Below, piece by piece: positions 1 to 8,559 of a stretch of 64,000 bases of DNA. The translations under genes were made by a program, and so were the position numbers. A model generated the notes under the pieces. The model did not search any database. It was not told where the DNA came from and was given only the letters and a program-made list of their open reading frames with translations. Within the stretch, counting starts at the first letter, position 1, and every line of letters starts with the position of its first letter. This DNA comes from Actinomycetota bacterium (GTDB taxonomy: Bacteria; Actinomycetota; Acidimicrobiia; IMCC26256; PALSA-610): positions 1 through 64,000 of the forward strand of contig SXJP01000052.1 in assembly GCA_005779395.1 (NCBI GenBank), read 5' to 3'.

Positions 1-753
1 ACCTGCGCAGTCGCCGACGTTATCTGCGATCGTGGCCGGTTTGCGCGGGTCGTCTTCTGGGATGCCAGCCTCAACCTTGCCAACAAGGTCGGCGCCGACG
101 TCTGCTGCCTTGGTGAAGATTCCGCCACCGACACGCAAGAAGAGTGCGAGTAGCGAACCACCGAAACCGAAACCGACGAGGATCGCCGAGCTTGTGTTCT
201 GGAACATCATGATGATCGCCGTGGCACCGATGAGGCCGAGACCAACGGTGAACATGCCTGCTACGCCACCTGTGCGAAAAGCGATCTCGAGCGCCTTTGG
301 CATCGAGCCGTTGCGTGCAGCAGCAGCAGTGCGAACGTTGCCACGAACAGCGAGGCCCATGCCTATAAAGCCCGTGAGGCCCGACATGAAACATCCTGCA
401 AGGAACGCGAGCGTGCGAGCAAGACCTGACTCAAAGAACGACAAGGCGATGCCACCGTCCGGCTTGAGAACTTCGGTGCTTGTCACGAACACGATCACGA
501 CTAGCGGGATCAAGATGAACGAGATCGTACGGAACTGGCGTTTCAGGTACGCCATAGCGCCCTCTTGAATCGCTCCGGCGATCTCCTGCATCTTCAGAGT
601 TCCCTGGTCTGCAGCAAGCACTCCCTTCATGAGAGAGAACCCAACGGCGATCGCGAGCACTGCAGTTAGCGCTGAGCCAATGAGGATCGCCCACTCACCG
701 CCCTGCAACACGAACTCCTGATACCCGCCTTCGGCGGCCAGCAAATTATTCAT
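1..753 (-). CDS. hppA: Membrane-bound proton-translocating pyrophosphatase, N-terminal 251 residues
   Basis: Integral membrane enzyme that couples hydrolysis of pyrophosphate to H+ (or Na+) export. The gene runs off the window, so only the N-terminal third of the usual 700-800 residues is seen. Several hydrophobic helices precede the family signature GGGIFTKAADVGADLVGKVE (residues 209-228), which carries the D-x7-K-x-E substrate motif (D218, K226, E228), followed by IPEDDPRKPATIADNVGD. The ATG at 753 lies about ten bases after an AAGGAC ribosome site. Oddity: family members normally carry the doubled DNVGDNVGD motif here. This copy reads DNVGDCAG, four residues shorter and lacking one Mg-pyrophosphate-binding Asp. 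It lies downstream of the DtxR gene on the same strand. Confidence 0.93.
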   Translation of the reverse strand, partial: MNNLLAAEGGYQEFVLQGGEWAILIGSALTAVLAIAVGFSLMKGVLAADQGTLKMQEIAGAIQEGAMAYLKRQFRTISFILIPLVVIVFVTSTEVLKPDGGIALSFFESGLARTLAFLAGCFMSGLTGFIGMGLAVRGNVRTAAAARNGSMPKALEIAFRTGGVAGMFTVGLGLIGATAIIMMFQNTSSAILVGFGFGGSLLALFLRVGGGIFTKAADVGADLVGKVEAGIPEDDPRKPATIADNVGDCAG

Positions 754-787
754 CTTTTTGGTTGTCCTTTTTTGTCGTGCGTGGATC

Positions 788-1477
788 TCACGCAGTTCTT
801 CTTACGTGCACCTGGTTCGCAACAGTGCTGCCAAGTGTTCGTTCTCTGCCACCGACGCTCAAGACGAGCGGGCCATCGAATGGGTGCTTTTCTTTTACTT
901 GGACCGTGACTCCGGGCCGCAAACCAAGCGTGTCTAAGAACTCAACGATTTCGGGATCGGTCCCACCAGGTACAGCAACGATGGCGACCTCTCCGGGTTC
1001 GAGATCATAAAGCGGCGGCGTCGCTTCCATGACACCTGTCTCTTTTGCCGGGATTGGGAACCCATGTGGACAGGTTTCAGGGCGGTGCAGCGCAACGAAG
1101 ATTCGGTCCTCGACCTCTTGGGGCAGGTCGTGCTCGAACGCCGCAGCATGGCGGTCGGCTTCGTTCCACGGGTAGCCAAGCATGTCTGCGAGAAACCGCT
1201 CCACTATGCGGTGGCGACGGATCGCAGCGACCGCAGCGACTCTGCCTGGGTCTGTAAGCGTCACGCTTATATACGGCGTGTGATCGACAAGCCCGCGGTC
1301 TGCGAGGCGCTTGACGGTTGCCGTAACTGTTGCTGGAGCAACGCCCATGCGATCGGCCACTGTGCCGGTATGGGCTTCGCCGTCTGTACCAGCGGCATCT
1401 ACGAGCCGGTAGATGGCTTTTAGGGCCTCGCGCTCGGTTTTGCTGAGTGACTCAAGTAGGTCTTGGATGTCGAGAAT
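788..1477 (-). CDS. DtxR/MntR-family metal-dependent transcriptional regulator
   Basis: Likely represses or activates metal uptake or storage genes in response to Fe2+ or Mn2+. The frame encodes an N-terminal winged helix (LSKTEREALKAIYRL, then GVAPATVTATVKRLADRGLV), a dimerisation/metal segment (RRHRIVERFL, then AAAFEHDLP) and a C-terminal FeoA/SH3-like domain (LEPGEVAIVAVPGG), about 229 residues as usual for DtxR. The residue three before the EH pair is Ala, where DtxR has Cys and MntR has Glu, so metal specificity is uncertain. Start problem: the first ordinary in-frame start is GTG at 1360, which would delete helix 1 and helix 2 of the DNA-binding domain. The open frame extends to a TAG at 1478-1480 and offers only ATT (1477) or ATC as starts. 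It begins 21 bases after the phosphatase stop, so coupling is likely. Confidence 0.8.
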   Translation of the reverse strand: MLDIQDLLESLSKTEREALKAIYRLVDAAGTDGEAHTGTVADRMGVAPATVTATVKRLADRGLVDHTPYISVTLTDPGRVAAVAAIRRHRIVERFLADMLGYPWNEADRHAAAFEHDLPQEVEDRIFVALHRPETCPHGFPIPAKETGVMEATPPLYDLEPGEVAIVAVPGGTDPEIVEFLDTLGLRPGVTVQVKEKHPFDGPLVLSVGGRERTLGSTVANQVHVRRTA

Positions 1478-1498
1478 CTAGGTTTCAGCACTGTGAAA

Positions 1499-2065
1499 TT
1501 ACGAATTAGGTGTTGAAACTCCTGGCCACAGCATCTTTATCACCCTAGATAGCTCTGAGGCAATATCGATCGCTGTCTCGCGATACTCCGCAAGGTCTTT
1601 CCCGTATGGATCGGCAACTGTGAGAGGTTCGGGGTCTCCAAGCATCTCTGTGCGGGCGCGATCTTTACTTACTTTGGCGATCCACTCGAGCGGCGTTGCA
1701 TCTGACGCACGAGGTCCGATGCGCTCAGCCCTATTCGCGAGTTCCCTCAGAGTGAAGGACTTAGACCATGCATCTTCGCAAAACTCGACTGCCGCAATCA
1801 CGTGGCGCGGTTCCATCGCGATTATCAGATCGGCGCCTGAGACAATTTCTTCGGTGAGTTTGCGGCTGATGTGCTCGGCGATGCTGATGGCGCGGGCGTT
1901 CATTACTGCGACGGCCTCGTGCGTTGGTTCCCAGCCGTCTGCCTCAAGACCAGCCGAACTGACAAGTGCATCGACGCCCATCTCAGACAAACTGCGCCGG
2001 AGCAACCCCTCAGCCATTGGCGACCTGCAGATATTGCCTGTGCATACAACGAGGATTCGCAACAC
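1499..2065 (-). CDS. Low-molecular-weight protein-tyrosine phosphatase
   Basis: Cytoplasmic phosphatase that removes phosphate from tyrosine residues (or arginine in some relatives). The P-loop CTGNICRS sits at residues 8-15 (Cys8 nucleophile, Arg14), and the DPYG motif with the general-acid Asp lies near residue 153. At 188 residues it is longer than the ~150 of minimal family members because of an insertion around residues 90-140. GTG start at 2065. The permease stop is only 10 bases upstream on the same strand, so the two may be co-transcribed. Substrate unknown; in actinobacteria such enzymes often act in signalling or envelope polysaccharide control. Confidence 0.9.
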   Translation of the reverse strand: MLRILVVCTGNICRSPMAEGLLRRSLSEMGVDALVSSAGLEADGWEPTHEAVAVMNARAISIAEHISRKLTEEIVSGADLIIAMEPRHVIAAVEFCEDAWSKSFTLRELANRAERIGPRASDATPLEWIAKVSKDRARTEMLGDPEPLTVADPYGKDLAEYRETAIDIASELSRVIKMLWPGVSTPNS

Positions 2066-2075
2066 CTGGGGAGTC

Positions 2076-3959
2076 TTAGTCTTCGATGTGATACGGAACC
2101 GATATGACGACCGTGTTTGGCCTGAACAGCAAGCGTGCCTTCAACATGAGCGCGCTCTGGTTATGCAGAAGTTTTCCGAACCAGCCAGCAACCACGAACT
2201 CTGGCAAAACGACCGTGACGATGTCGTCATGCCAAAGAGCATCTGTCTCGTCGATGAATGTCGTTATCGGACCCGCCAGATCGCGATACGGGGAGTGCAC
2301 TACCTCAAGCGGAATATCGATTCCGCGTGCCGCCCATTGCTCTTCGATGTTGTGCTGCTCGTGCTCATCCGAAACGATTGTGACAGCTACAAGATGATTC
2401 GGTGCAAGTGACTTCGCGTAGGCGAGCGCTTCAAGTGCCCCCCTGTGTAAGTTGCCCACGAGCACAATCACAGTGTGGTTCATGCGGCGTGGCCTGTAGT
2501 CAATCGCTGTGCGAAGCCCGGCCGCGACCTTGCTGTAATGCGACTGCACCGAGCGAAAGAATGCGATCACGATGAGAACAACGAGTATCGATACCCACGC
2601 ACCTGTCGCGAACTTGGTGATTGCGACGATCATCAGCACGATGAACGTAGAAACAGCACCGACCACATTGATCGCTACGCCTCGCTTCCATGCCGGTTCG
2701 CGTTCCTTCAGGTGGTGCCTCACCATGCCTGTCTGACTCAATGTGAAACTCGTAAAGACGCCGACAGCGTAAAGAGGAATCAGTTTCGACTCGTTGGCGC
2801 CAAATATCCATACGAGTAACGCCGATGCGCCTGCCAATGCCAAGACACCGTTGGAAAAGACAAGGCGATCACCACGAGTTGACAACTGTCGTGGCATGTA
2901 GCCATCTGCGGCGATGATCGACGACAACCGTGGGAAGTCTGCATACGCAGTGTTGGCCGCGAGCACGAGAATGGCAGCGGTTGCGAACTGCAGCACGTAA
3001 TACAGGACACCGGTACCGAACACGGCGCGTCCCATTTGCGAGAACACAGATTCGCCGACGTGCAATGGCACCGGTTTCAGGTGGTGCGCGAGTACTGAGA
3101 CTCCGAAAAACAGGCTTCCAAGTATCACTGCCATCCATGTCATGGTCGTTGCGGCGTTCTTTGATTCGGGCCTTCTGAATGCTGGAACGCCATTAGAGAT
3201 CGCTTCGACCCCCGTTAGAGCGACAGCGCCAGACGCGAAGCCTCGGAGCAATTGGAATAGCCCCAGTGAGCCGCCAGCCATGGCCAGATTCTCCAAGACC
3301 TCTTTACGATGCTCTGGATCGACGACGTCGTTGAACTTGATCGCTTCGATCTCGAGACCGAAGATGCCGAATGAACGTGCAAGGCCGTAGACGACAAGAG
3401 CGGTCAAGATAACGATGTACACATATGTCGGTACCGCAAAAACCCGTCCAGACTCCTTGACGCCGCGCAGGTTCGCGACTGTGATCAGCGCGATTAGGCC
3501 TAACGAGAGCGGAACTGCTGGAAGATCATTGAATACCTCGATCGATGTGATTGCGCGCACGCCAGCGCAAATAGACACAGCGACCGTAAGGATGTAATCA
3601 ACAAGCAATGAAGCACCCGCGACCATCGCCGCGCGTTCACCAAGATTCTCTCTGCTTACGACATAAGACCCACCGCCACTCGGGTAAGCAAAGATTGTTT
3701 GGCGGTAAGACGCGACAACTATCGCGAGCAGCACTGCGACCACGATCGAAAGGGGAACGAGGTTGCTTAGCCCTAACGCGAGGCTTGAACCGCCGAACGC
3801 GATAACCAACAAGATTTCCTGGGTCGCGTAAGCCGTCGAAGAGATCGCATCTGACGAGAACACGGCCAACGCAATTGGCTTTCCGATCCGCTGATGTTCC
3901 TGCTCTGAAGTAGCAATCGGACGGCCGACGAAGATCCGTTTGAGTGTGTCTAAAGCCAT
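2076..3959 (-). CDS. APC-superfamily permease, KimA/YdaO-like (probable K+ uptake)
   Basis: Predicted multi-helix transporter of 627 residues. The N-terminal segment IALAVFSSDAISSTAYATQEIL and the following GGGSYVVSRENLG resemble the APC core. After roughly twelve hydrophobic segments there is a soluble C-terminal domain of about 140 residues (from RRMNHTVIVLVGNLHRG) resembling the cytoplasmic domain of Bacillus KimA. It is divergent from two TrkA genes, as in mycobacteria, where an APC permease sits next to the TrkA pair ceoB-ceoC. That context supports potassium rather than amino-acid transport, but this is inferred. The 170-base gap to trkA would hold both promoters; no riboswitch was recognised there. 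Confidence 0.8.
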   Translation of the reverse strand: MALDTLKRIFVGRPIATSEQEHQRIGKPIALAVFSSDAISSTAYATQEILLVIAFGGSSLALGLSNLVPLSIVVAVLLAIVVASYRQTIFAYPSGGGSYVVSRENLGERAAMVAGASLLVDYILTVAVSICAGVRAITSIEVFNDLPAVPLSLGLIALITVANLRGVKESGRVFAVPTYVYIVILTALVVYGLARSFGIFGLEIEAIKFNDVVDPEHRKEVLENLAMAGGSLGLFQLLRGFASGAVALTGVEAISNGVPAFRRPESKNAATTMTWMAVILGSLFFGVSVLAHHLKPVPLHVGESVFSQMGRAVFGTGVLYYVLQFATAAILVLAANTAYADFPRLSSIIAADGYMPRQLSTRGDRLVFSNGVLALAGASALLVWIFGANESKLIPLYAVGVFTSFTLSQTGMVRHHLKEREPAWKRGVAINVVGAVSTFIVLMIVAITKFATGAWVSILVVLIVIAFFRSVQSHYSKVAAGLRTAIDYRPRRMNHTVIVLVGNLHRGALEALAYAKSLAPNHLVAVTIVSDEHEQHNIEEQWAARGIDIPLEVVHSPYRDLAGPITTFIDETDALWHDDIVTVVLPEFVVAGWFGKLLHNQSALMLKARLLFRPNTVVISVPYHIED

Positions 3960-4130
3960 CGGGCCACTTTTCTGTTCGAGAATCCCTACCGAACCCGAAT
4001 CGCCCGAGAGGTAGCCATGAAAATTACCTCACCTCTACCCACACGATTGACCTGTCGATTTCAGAAGTCCTAGCATCGAGCGCTTGGTCGCAGTAATCGC
4101 TCGACCACCGATCCGGGTAGGGAGGCCATC

Positions 4131-4793
4131 GTGCACGTTGTTGTCGTCGGCTGTGGTCGAGTAGGGAGCGAACTCGCTGGGCACCTTGAATCGCTTGGCC
4201 ACACAGTCGCTGTAATTGACAAGGAAGCCAGAGCATTCAGACGGTTGCCGAGCGACTTCAAGGGAAAAAAAGTAGTTGGATTCGGGTTCGATCGAGACCA
4301 CCTGGCCGAAGCTGGCATCGAACATGCCGACGCTTTCGCCTCCGTCACCAACGGAGATAACTCGAACATTCTTTGTGCCCGAATCGCTCGCGAAACCTTC
4401 GGAGTAGAGCGCGTGGTCGCTCGCATCTACGACCCACGTCGAGCGCTCATCTATGAGCGTCTCGGTGTACCTACCGTGGCGACAGTCGCTTGGACCACAG
4501 ATCAAGTTCTACGGAGACTCGTGCCGTCGACATCGCAACACGACTGGGTTGATCCATCGGGCAAGGTCTGTCTAGTCGAACGTGCAATCAGCACCTCAGC
4601 AATCGGTCGCAAGCTCTCCGAGTTCGAACAGCCTGGTCAGTTCTGGCTCACCGCAATAAGCCGCTTCGGTGAGGCTTTGATCCCTGACTCCGACGTAATC
4701 GGCCAAGAAGGCGACCTCCTCTACTTCATGTGCGCAGTAGACGCGCTCGCCGATCTACAAGACCGACTAGTCGGTAGCGGAGGTACTCACTGA
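4131..4793 (+). CDS. trkA: TrkA-family potassium uptake regulatory protein (first of pair)
   Basis: Cytoplasmic RCK protein expected to gate a Trk/Ktr-type or KimA-type K+ transporter. It has an N-terminal Rossmann fold (VVVGCGRVGSELA, residues 4-16) with the acidic end of strand 2 (VIDKE), and a C-terminal TrkA-C domain from about residue 135 (GKVCLVERAISTSAIGRKLSEF). Length 220 residues. The GTG start at 4131 follows a GGGAGG ribosome site by six bases, which fixes the start. Its stop overlaps the next gene by one base, so the two are translationally coupled. No TrkH-type channel lies within the window, so the divergent permease is the closest partner candidate. Confidence 0.88.
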   Translation: MHVVVVGCGRVGSELAGHLESLGHTVAVIDKEARAFRRLPSDFKGKKVVGFGFDRDHLAEAGIEHADAFASVTNGDNSNILCARIARETFGVERVVARIYDPRRALIYERLGVPTVATVAWTTDQVLRRLVPSTSQHDWVDPSGKVCLVERAISTSAIGRKLSEFEQPGQFWLTAISRFGEALIPDSDVIGQEGDLLYFMCAVDALADLQDRLVGSGGTH

Positions 4794-5464
4794 TGCGCGT
4801 AGTAATTGCGGGAGGCGGCAATGTCGGGCTGTTCATCGCCAACGACCTCCGTGCAGCGGGCCACGACATTGTCTTGATTGAACAAAACCCATCCGTCGTG
4901 GAGCGATCCGAAGCAGCCGATGGCGTCCGTTGGCATATCGCCGACGCATGCGAAGTCACGTCACTGAAGGGCAGCGGTCTGACAGAGTGCGAAGTCGCAG
5001 TTGCCGCAACCGGCGACGATGAAGACAACTTGGTGTTCTCGCTGCTCGCAAAGCAAGAGTTCGCCGTCCCGCGTGTTATCGCGCGAGTCAACCATCCGAA
5101 AAACGAGTGGCTGTTCAACGAAAACTGGGGTGTCGATCTATCTGTATCGACACCCCACCTAGTGACGGCGCTCGTCGAAGAAGCAGTCTCGGTTGGTCGA
5201 CTCGTGCGCCTCATGTCATTCGAAGGCGGCAATGCTCGCCTCGTTGAGGTAACTCTCGCAAACGACTCTCCGGTGATCGACAAGGCAGTCAAAGAAATCG
5301 AGTTCCCGCGAGACGCAACAATCGTCGGAGTTGTCCGCGGAGAACACGTAGTTATGCCGCGCGGTGACACCATATTTCAGGGCGGTGACGAAGTACTCGC
5401 GATGGTTACTCCGGACTCCGAAGCACTCGTGAGAGCAATTTTTACCGACTCAGAGGCCAACTAG
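4793..5464 (+). CDS. trkA: TrkA-family potassium uptake regulatory protein (second of pair)
   Basis: Second RCK protein of 223 residues with Rossmann motif VIAGGGNVGLFIA (residues 4-16), strand-2 motif VLIEQNP, and a C-terminal TrkA-C domain (from about residue 140, GNARLVEVTLANDSPVIDKAV). Two adjacent TrkA proteins are typical of actinobacteria (ceoB/ceoC of mycobacteria) and probably form a hetero-octameric ring that senses NAD(H) or nucleotides. The gene starts inside the stop of the first copy and ends with a four-base overlap with the convergent OB-fold gene. Confidence 0.88.
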   Translation: MRVVIAGGGNVGLFIANDLRAAGHDIVLIEQNPSVVERSEAADGVRWHIADACEVTSLKGSGLTECEVAVAATGDDEDNLVFSLLAKQEFAVPRVIARVNHPKNEWLFNENWGVDLSVSTPHLVTALVEEAVSVGRLVRLMSFEGGNARLVEVTLANDSPVIDKAVKEIEFPRDATIVGVVRGEHVVMPRGDTIFQGGDEVLAMVTPDSEALVRAIFTDSEAN

Positions 5465-5811
5465 AGCAGTTCGTAAATCGGGTTAAACATCAGGCAACGA
5501 TTGCCGTCCTGGGCGACCATTCCCTCGATTACCAAGCGCCTACCGGTGGTGACCCCGCCGACTCGGCGGCGCCCAAGAAATACTGCGGTGATCGACGCGC
5601 TTCCATCGTTGATTGTTGCTTCAACGGCCGCCGCCCCGGCGCGAGGGACGATGCGAACGCTACGAATTTCACCGGCCACCCGAGCTCGCGTCCTCGGGGT
5701 AAGGCCACCGATTGGCGAGACTCCGAGACCTTCGCAAAATGCTTCAAGCTTCTCGCGGTCGATTTCTTCGATCGACTTGGTGATCTTTTTTACGAAGCCC
5801 CTAAGTGCCAT
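5461..5811 (-). CDS. OB-fold nucleic-acid-binding domain protein
   Basis: Small protein of 116 residues. Residues 40-115 read as one OB fold (ARVAGEIRSVRIVPRAGAAAVEATINDGSASITAVFLG, then GRRLVIEGMVAQDGNRCLMFNPIYELL), preceded by a charged helix. It resembles the small OB proteins found beside the TrkA pair in mycobacteria (Rv2694c type), so this is conserved gene order and not an accident. Function is not established; single-strand DNA or RNA binding is the family expectation. It ends four bases inside the convergent TrkA gene. Confidence 0.72.
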   Translation of the reverse strand: MALRGFVKKITKSIEEIDREKLEAFCEGLGVSPIGGLTPRTRARVAGEIRSVRIVPRAGAAAVEATINDGSASITAVFLGRRRVGGVTTGRRLVIEGMVAQDGNRCLMFNPIYELL

Positions 5812-5921
5812 CGGTCCCTCTCCGGCACAGAAGTGCCTTCGAAATCGAAATCGGTGAGGTGTGCGCGCCTGACCAGGAGATTCACCTTAGCTTCGAAGCC
5901 CTATGGCATCCTTGTCGGATC

Positions 5922-6569
5922 ATGCGCTTTCACACGACTCAGTTCTCGCGCGCGGTAGCTGTATTCCTTGTCTTTGGCGCGTGCAGTAGCGGTCCGACAA
6001 GCGAATCGGAAAAGTCGAACGCGAGCAACTCGTCAACATCAACTGAACAACCGGTTGAACTTGTCGCTACGTTAGGCCGCACGTCAGTACATGGCACAGG
6101 TATCGAACCAGGTACAAGAGCGAAACTAGACAAAGCGATCGCCGCGAAGGTCATCGCTGTTGTGGACCAATTCGTTCAAACTTCATTGGTCGGCCCACTC
6201 GAAGGTAGGCCTGTCGATTTTGATGGGCTCTTGACCCCGGACGTAGCCACGAGACTCGCTACTGGAAAACCGGATCGTTCGGTGCTTACGACCGAAGGAA
6301 TCATCAGCGCATCCCGTGTCCACGCAGAACTTGCCAAAGTGCGACTAGTCGCGCTCACAGAAGGCCTCGGGTCAATCTCGCTCATAAGCGCGTCGATCGA
6401 TTTCGATGCGACCCTTACCTCCGATGGTACGCAATTGACGGTCCAACATGTCGGTGAAATCCTGCTCGCCGAAGACAGCGGCTGGAAGATCGTCGGATAC
6501 GAGATGACCGTCACGAGGGACGACGGGTCGAGCGCGACGTCAGAAACCTCAGCCGTGGTGACACCATGA
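5922..6569 (+). CDS. Predicted lipoprotein of unknown function
   Basis: The chosen ATG at 5922 gives a 215-residue protein with a classic lipoprotein signal: a positively charged N-terminus, a hydrophobic core AVAVFLVF, and lipobox FGAC with Cys at residue 21. A low-complexity Ser/Thr/Asn linker follows, then a soluble domain (residues ~60-205) that resembles small Mce-associated or NTF2-like folds in length and pattern (TVQHVGEILLAEDSGWKIVGYEM). That comparison is weak. The frame is open further upstream to 5805, but the signal peptide decides the start. It overlaps the LCP gene by ATGA, so it probably works at the envelope with it. Confidence 0.65.
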   Translation: MRFHTTQFSRAVAVFLVFGACSSGPTSESEKSNASNSSTSTEQPVELVATLGRTSVHGTGIEPGTRAKLDKAIAAKVIAVVDQFVQTSLVGPLEGRPVDFDGLLTPDVATRLATGKPDRSVLTTEGIISASRVHAELAKVRLVALTEGLGSISLISASIDFDATLTSDGTQLTVQHVGEILLAEDSGWKIVGYEMTVTRDDGSSATSETSAVVTP

Positions 6570-7507
6570 ATGTTCGGTCAGGGTTTCGGAGGTTCACAGC
6601 AATCTCGACCGGTTTCTGCCTAGGCCTCGGTGGTCTAGTGATGTCATGGGTCGCTGGATACCGGTTGCCTCTAGTTAGTGGCGAGACGTACATCGAACTC
6701 GCGGCGCTCGATCATGCTGCCTACGCCGGACCGCAAGACGATCTTGTGTTCATCGCCCTAATCGGTAGCGATTACCGGCCATCGGTCGGCGGCGAACGAG
6801 GCGACGCTCTTCATGTTCTCGCGATCAACACGAAACTAAACGCAGGCACGATGCTCAACATTCCGCGCGACACCTGCGCCAAGATCCCGGGCTACGGAAC
6901 GTCGAAAATCAACAACGCCCACAACGAAGGTGGGCCGAAGCTCCAGGGCGAAGTGCTAGCCGAGCTCATCGGCGTGCCGATCAAGTATGCGGTTTCGGTT
7001 GACTTCGCTGGATTTATCGCCATCGTTGACGGCGTCGGCGGAGTCGATGTCGATGTTCCGAAAGAGATGGACGACTCTGACGCAGGTGCCTACTTCTCTG
7101 TTGGTCCGCACCACATGGACGGCAATCACGCTCTCGCATATTCGCGCGACCGCCACGACTTCGGACCAGGCGACATCACGCGCTCGTGGAACCAAGCCCA
7201 TCTCATCCTCTCGGCATTCAAAGGTCTGCGCACCGAATACGCGTCGCCGGCAAAACGGATCAAGCTTGTTTCGCTCTTGCAACGCCACTCCCAGATGAGC
7301 GGCGCGACGCTCGCAGATCTAGTGGGCCTCAGCCAACTCGCGTTCGACGTTGACCTAGCCAAAGTCAAGAGTGTCACGGTAGGAACGACAGGTGGTTCCT
7401 GCATGGAAATCTCAAGCGCAGGACAGGGTCAACTAGCGGACTTCGCCGACAACGGAGTGCTCGACAGCCACGCGACCGGGACGGTAGACAACCCAACCGG
7501 CCTTTAG
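6566..7507 (+). CDS. LytR-CpsA-Psr (LCP) family cell-wall glycopolymer ligase
   Basis: Membrane-anchored enzyme expected to transfer lipid-linked glycopolymers such as arabinogalactan or teichoic-type polymers to peptidoglycan. It has one N-terminal membrane segment (residues ~12-32), then the LCP domain: FIALIGSDYRP, RGDALHVLAINTKLNAGTMLNIPRDT with the conserved Asp and Arg residues, KINNAHNEGGP, VDGVGGVDVDVP, and the AYSRDRHDFGPGDITRSWNQ motif. 313 residues, a normal length. Translationally coupled to the preceding lipoprotein gene (ATGA overlap). Confidence 0.9.
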   Translation: MNVRSGFRRFTAISTGFCLGLGGLVMSWVAGYRLPLVSGETYIELAALDHAAYAGPQDDLVFIALIGSDYRPSVGGERGDALHVLAINTKLNAGTMLNIPRDTCAKIPGYGTSKINNAHNEGGPKLQGEVLAELIGVPIKYAVSVDFAGFIAIVDGVGGVDVDVPKEMDDSDAGAYFSVGPHHMDGNHALAYSRDRHDFGPGDITRSWNQAHLILSAFKGLRTEYASPAKRIKLVSLLQRHSQMSGATLADLVGLSQLAFDVDLAKVKSVTVGTTGGSCMEISSAGQGQLADFADNGVLDSHATGTVDNPTGL

Positions 7508-7526
7508 CATCCACGTCGCTACAGGC

Positions 7527-7886
7527 TCAGCTCCCAACTTCGGCGCGTGACCGGCCTTGGATTGCTGGAAAACCAGCGATCGGCACATCCAAATCGAGTT
7601 CGACTGCAACCTCGGCGGCCGATCCTTCGCAGTCACATTCGAGAAGCTTGGCTCCGTTGTCGTGAGCTACCTCAGCCGCTACTTGTTTGGCTGCTGCGCT
7701 CCCGTTACCAAGAGCTAGTTGATCTGCGGCAGCTAGGGCAACGGAGTCGGCGGCATTCTCGGCGCGAGTCCGCAACACGCTTGCTAGCCCTACCCTCGCC
7801 ACGCCTAGGCACATAACTACAGCCGCGCACACGAGGATCATCGATAACACGACAACTGACCCCCTCTGGGACGATCGGCGATTCAT
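7527..7886 (-). CDS. Tad-locus minor pseudopilin-like protein (TadG/Rv3654c-like)
   Basis: Last gene of the pilus operon, 119 residues. A short positively charged N-terminus with QRGSVVVLSMILVCAAVVMCLGVARVGLA gives one membrane helix, followed by RAENAADSVALAAADQLALG, the pattern of the TadG-like proteins that close actinobacterial tad loci (Rv3654c in M. tuberculosis). The ATG overlaps the TadE stop by four bases. Probably a minor pilin or assembly factor at the cytoplasmic membrane. Confidence 0.78.
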   Translation of the reverse strand: MNRRSSQRGSVVVLSMILVCAAVVMCLGVARVGLASVLRTRAENAADSVALAAADQLALGNGSAAAKQVAAEVAHDNGAKLLECDCEGSAAEVAVELDLDVPIAGFPAIQGRSRAEVGS

Positions 7887-8293
7887 TCGGTTTCTGTTCT
7901 CATCGTCGTGGAGTCAGAGATCTCAAAGTCGCCCAACAGCGCGCCGACGATTGGCACATTCGTGTGCGCTTGATATTTCACTGTCGCCTTTATTGGATCG
8001 CCTACTTCGCCCGAGCCTTTGCGCTCGATATCGAGATCGGCGTCGCCGAGCAGATATTCGACAACATCAGTGGCACCATCGCCGTCTGGATCGACCGATG
8101 CTGCGCGCGCAGCTTCTCTGCTGGCATGAGCTACGCGCACATAATCACGCGCCAAGAAGCCGACCTGGATGACCACTAGCAACATCGTGATCACTACCGG
8201 GAGGACCAACGCGAACTCGACAGTCGCTTGACCTCGCTCGTCTGCGTGAACTGATAATTGCGATTCCACGTCGGACTTCTTGCGCGTTCGCAT
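7883..8293 (-). CDS. tadE: TadE-like minor pseudopilin
   Basis: 136-residue protein with the prepilin-type motif RGQATVEFALVLPVVITMLLVVIQVGFLARDYVRVAHASREAARAAS: cleavage is expected after the Gly, with Glu at +5 and a following helix. ATG at 8293 is preferred over the TTG two codons earlier. It follows the pilin stop directly and overlaps the next gene. Role: minor subunit of the Flp/tad pilus. Confidence 0.88.
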   Translation of the reverse strand: MRTRKKSDVESQLSVHADERGQATVEFALVLPVVITMLLVVIQVGFLARDYVRVAHASREAARAASVDPDGDGATDVVEYLLGDADLDIERKGSGEVGDPIKATVKYQAHTNVPIVGALLGDFEISDSTTMRTETE

Positions 8294-8295
8294 TA

Positions 8296-8499
8296 TCAAA
8301 CTTTTGACAACACGCCGTCGATGACGCTTGAAAACAAGTTGCTAATCGCGCCACTGCCCATCGCCCAGGCGATTAGGAGAGACGCGACAGCGGCCGCACC
8401 GACGATAACGAGCGCGTACTCAACCGTGGACTGCCCACGTTCGTCGACGCCGGATCGTTGAGTCATCTTCAGTAGAAAACCAAGCATCAAATGCATCAT
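8296..8499 (-). CDS. Flp-type major pilin (DUF4244-like)
   Basis: Short pilin with the processing site ERG/QSTVEYALVIVG: Gly before the cut and Glu-Tyr at +5/+6, as in Flp pilins. One hydrophobic helix and a short tail (GAISNLFSSVIDGVLSKV) follow. The ATG at 8499 is chosen because GGAGG lies nine bases upstream; the frame is open to 8532. Very short length (67 residues, under 45 after processing) fits Flp pilins. No prepilin peptidase gene is visible in the window. Confidence 0.85.
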   Translation of the reverse strand: MMHLMLGFLLKMTQRSGVDERGQSTVEYALVIVGAAAVASLLIAWAMGSGAISNLFSSVIDGVLSKV

Positions 8500-8559
8500 G
8501 TAGTTGAACCTCCGCATGTTCGAGCGCACCAAGCGCCCATGAATTGTTGTTGGGCGGCG

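Noticed and set aside
1478..1480. Readthrough of the stop upstream of the DtxR gene as selenocysteine
   Set aside because: The codon is TAG, which tRNA-Sec (UCA) does not read.
1620..2411. 263-residue open frame on the plus strand
   Set aside because: Antisense to the phosphatase and permease genes; sequence has no family pattern and no ribosome site, while the minus-strand frames carry clear motifs.
3960..4130. c-di-AMP (ydaO) riboswitch upstream of the KimA-like permease
   Set aside because: Some G-rich pieces are suggestive, but the conserved core could not be laid out on either strand.
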